Positions 63,530 through 64,000 of a stretch of 64,000 bases of DNA are shown here, in pieces (the first letter of the stretch is position 1; every line of letters starts with the position of its first letter). Below the pieces are notes generated by a model that was not told the origin of the DNA, made no database searches, and worked only from the letters and a program-made list of their open reading frames with translations. Source of the DNA: Embleya hyalina (GTDB taxonomy: Bacteria > Actinomycetota > Actinomycetes > Streptomycetales > Streptomycetaceae); the NCBI RefSeq assembly GCF_003967355.1, contig NZ_BIFH01000046.1, positions 61,280 to 125,279 on the forward strand, written 5' to 3'. The translations under genes and the position numbers were made by a program.

Positions 63530-64000
63530 GTGGCCATTGTCCTCTGTTGGGCGGGCGGGAATGCCAGGGGTTGGGTTTGGGTGGGGGTGTGGGTGGGCTG
63601 GGGGGTGGGGTGGGTGTGGGGTGGGTGAGGGGGTGGGGGTGCGACGTTGGCGATGCTCGGGGGCGCGAGTTGTGACGGGGGTGAAGCTTGGGGGTGGAGT
63701 CGTAGCGGGGGCGAAGTTCCGGGGTGGAGTCGTGTCGGGAGCGAAGCTCCGGGCCGGAGACGCAACGTGAGCGAAGCTCTGGGGCGGAGACGCAACGTGA
63801 GCGAAGCTCTGGGGCGGAGACGCAACGTGAGCGAAGCTCTGGGGCGGAGACGCAACACGAGCGAAGCTCCGGGGTGGAGTCGTGTTGGGAACGAAGCTCC
63901 GGGCCAGAGACGCAACGCGAGCGAAGCTCTGGGCCCGAGGCGCAACGTGAGCGACGCTCCGGGGCGGAGTCGTGTCGGGAACGAAGCTCGGGGCCCGAGG
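63530..64000. repeat. 30-bp minisatellite upstream of fasR
   Basis: From 63661 to the window end the sequence is an exact 30-bp period: eleven full units and a partial. Two unit types alternate irregularly, one with GAGACGCAACGTGA and one with GAGTCGTGTCGGGA, all sharing GCGAAGCTC. Units at 63781-63810 and 63811-63840 are identical. The stretch 63545-63660 is a simple GT/GGGTG-rich tract. A minus-strand frame stays open (10-residue repeat) but uses rare AGA, CGT and GCT codons, so coding is doubtful. Confidence 0.9.

Noticed and set aside
63526..63945. Decapeptide-repeat protein encoded by the minus strand of the minisatellite
   Set aside because: The period is a multiple of three, so openness is automatic, and the codons (AGA, CGT, GCT, TTG) are unlike the rest of the window. 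Kept as a repeat, with the overlap noted as a finding.
63661..64000. CRISPR array
   Set aside because: The units are directly abutting 30-mers with no unique spacers and no cas genes nearby.

Overview
The window is chromosomal DNA of very high GC from a filamentous actinomycete, almost certainly a member of the Streptomycetaceae. The evidence is the gene set (smc, ftsY, nsdA, amtB-glnK-glnD, ffh, tandem type I signal peptidases, whiG, the fasR-fabD-fabH-acpP-fabF cluster), many GTG starts, GC-rich hairpin terminators without T runs, and a short interspersed repeat typical of Streptomyces. The species cannot be named from sequence alone. No CRISPR array, insertion sequence or prophage was seen.

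Layout. 0-9.6 kb: a small coiled-coil protein, smc, an LLM flavin oxidoreductase, ftsY, a repeat-filled convergent gap, a stand-alone prim-pol protein and the developmental repressor gene nsdA. 9.6-23 kb: a minus-strand peptide-transport block. One set of dppB, dppC, dppD and dppF is followed by five tandem substrate-binding lipoprotein genes. 23-31.8 kb: amtB-glnK-glnD behind a GlnR-type operator, then ffh, a GNAT acetyltransferase and an alkyl-sulfatase-like metallohydrolase. 32-36.7 kb: proS diverges from rpsP-khpA, rimM-trmD and rplS. 36.7-47 kb: three overlapping lepB genes, nudix, DUF2469, yraN, comM, dprA, a collapsed xerC relic and whiG. 47-53 kb: dgt, dnaG, a group-2 sigma factor and an FGGY kinase. 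53-58 kb: a YtxH protein, tRNA-Asn, a divergent SnoaL/LLM pair, tRNA-CAU, a secreted SGNH hydrolase and a DUF3145 gene. 58-64 kb: the type II fatty-acid cluster with its regulator fasR, ending in a 30-bp minisatellite that runs off the window.

How the genes fit together. Ffh and FtsY are the two GTPases of SRP targeting, and the signal peptidases act after export. AmtB, GlnK and GlnD form the ammonium import and sensing module. The adjacent peptide transporter may add organic nitrogen, since its promoter region is shared with amtB. FabD, FabH, AcpP and FabF build fatty acids under FasR. WhiG and NsdA tie the region to development.

Most notable: (i) the one-transporter, five-receptor block inserted between nsdA and amtB, which I recall as neighbours in S. 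coelicolor; (ii) a xerC gene reduced to a start region and its last ~33 codons, with whiG starting inside the tail; (iii) three copies of an ATCTGAC-N5-GTCAG palindrome, two of them upstream of LLM genes, suggesting an uncharacterised TetR-type regulon; (iv) a hairpin that buries the yraN ribosome-binding site; (v) several private tandem-repeat expansions in intergenic gaps; (vi) a probable large rearrangement junction between whiG and dgt.
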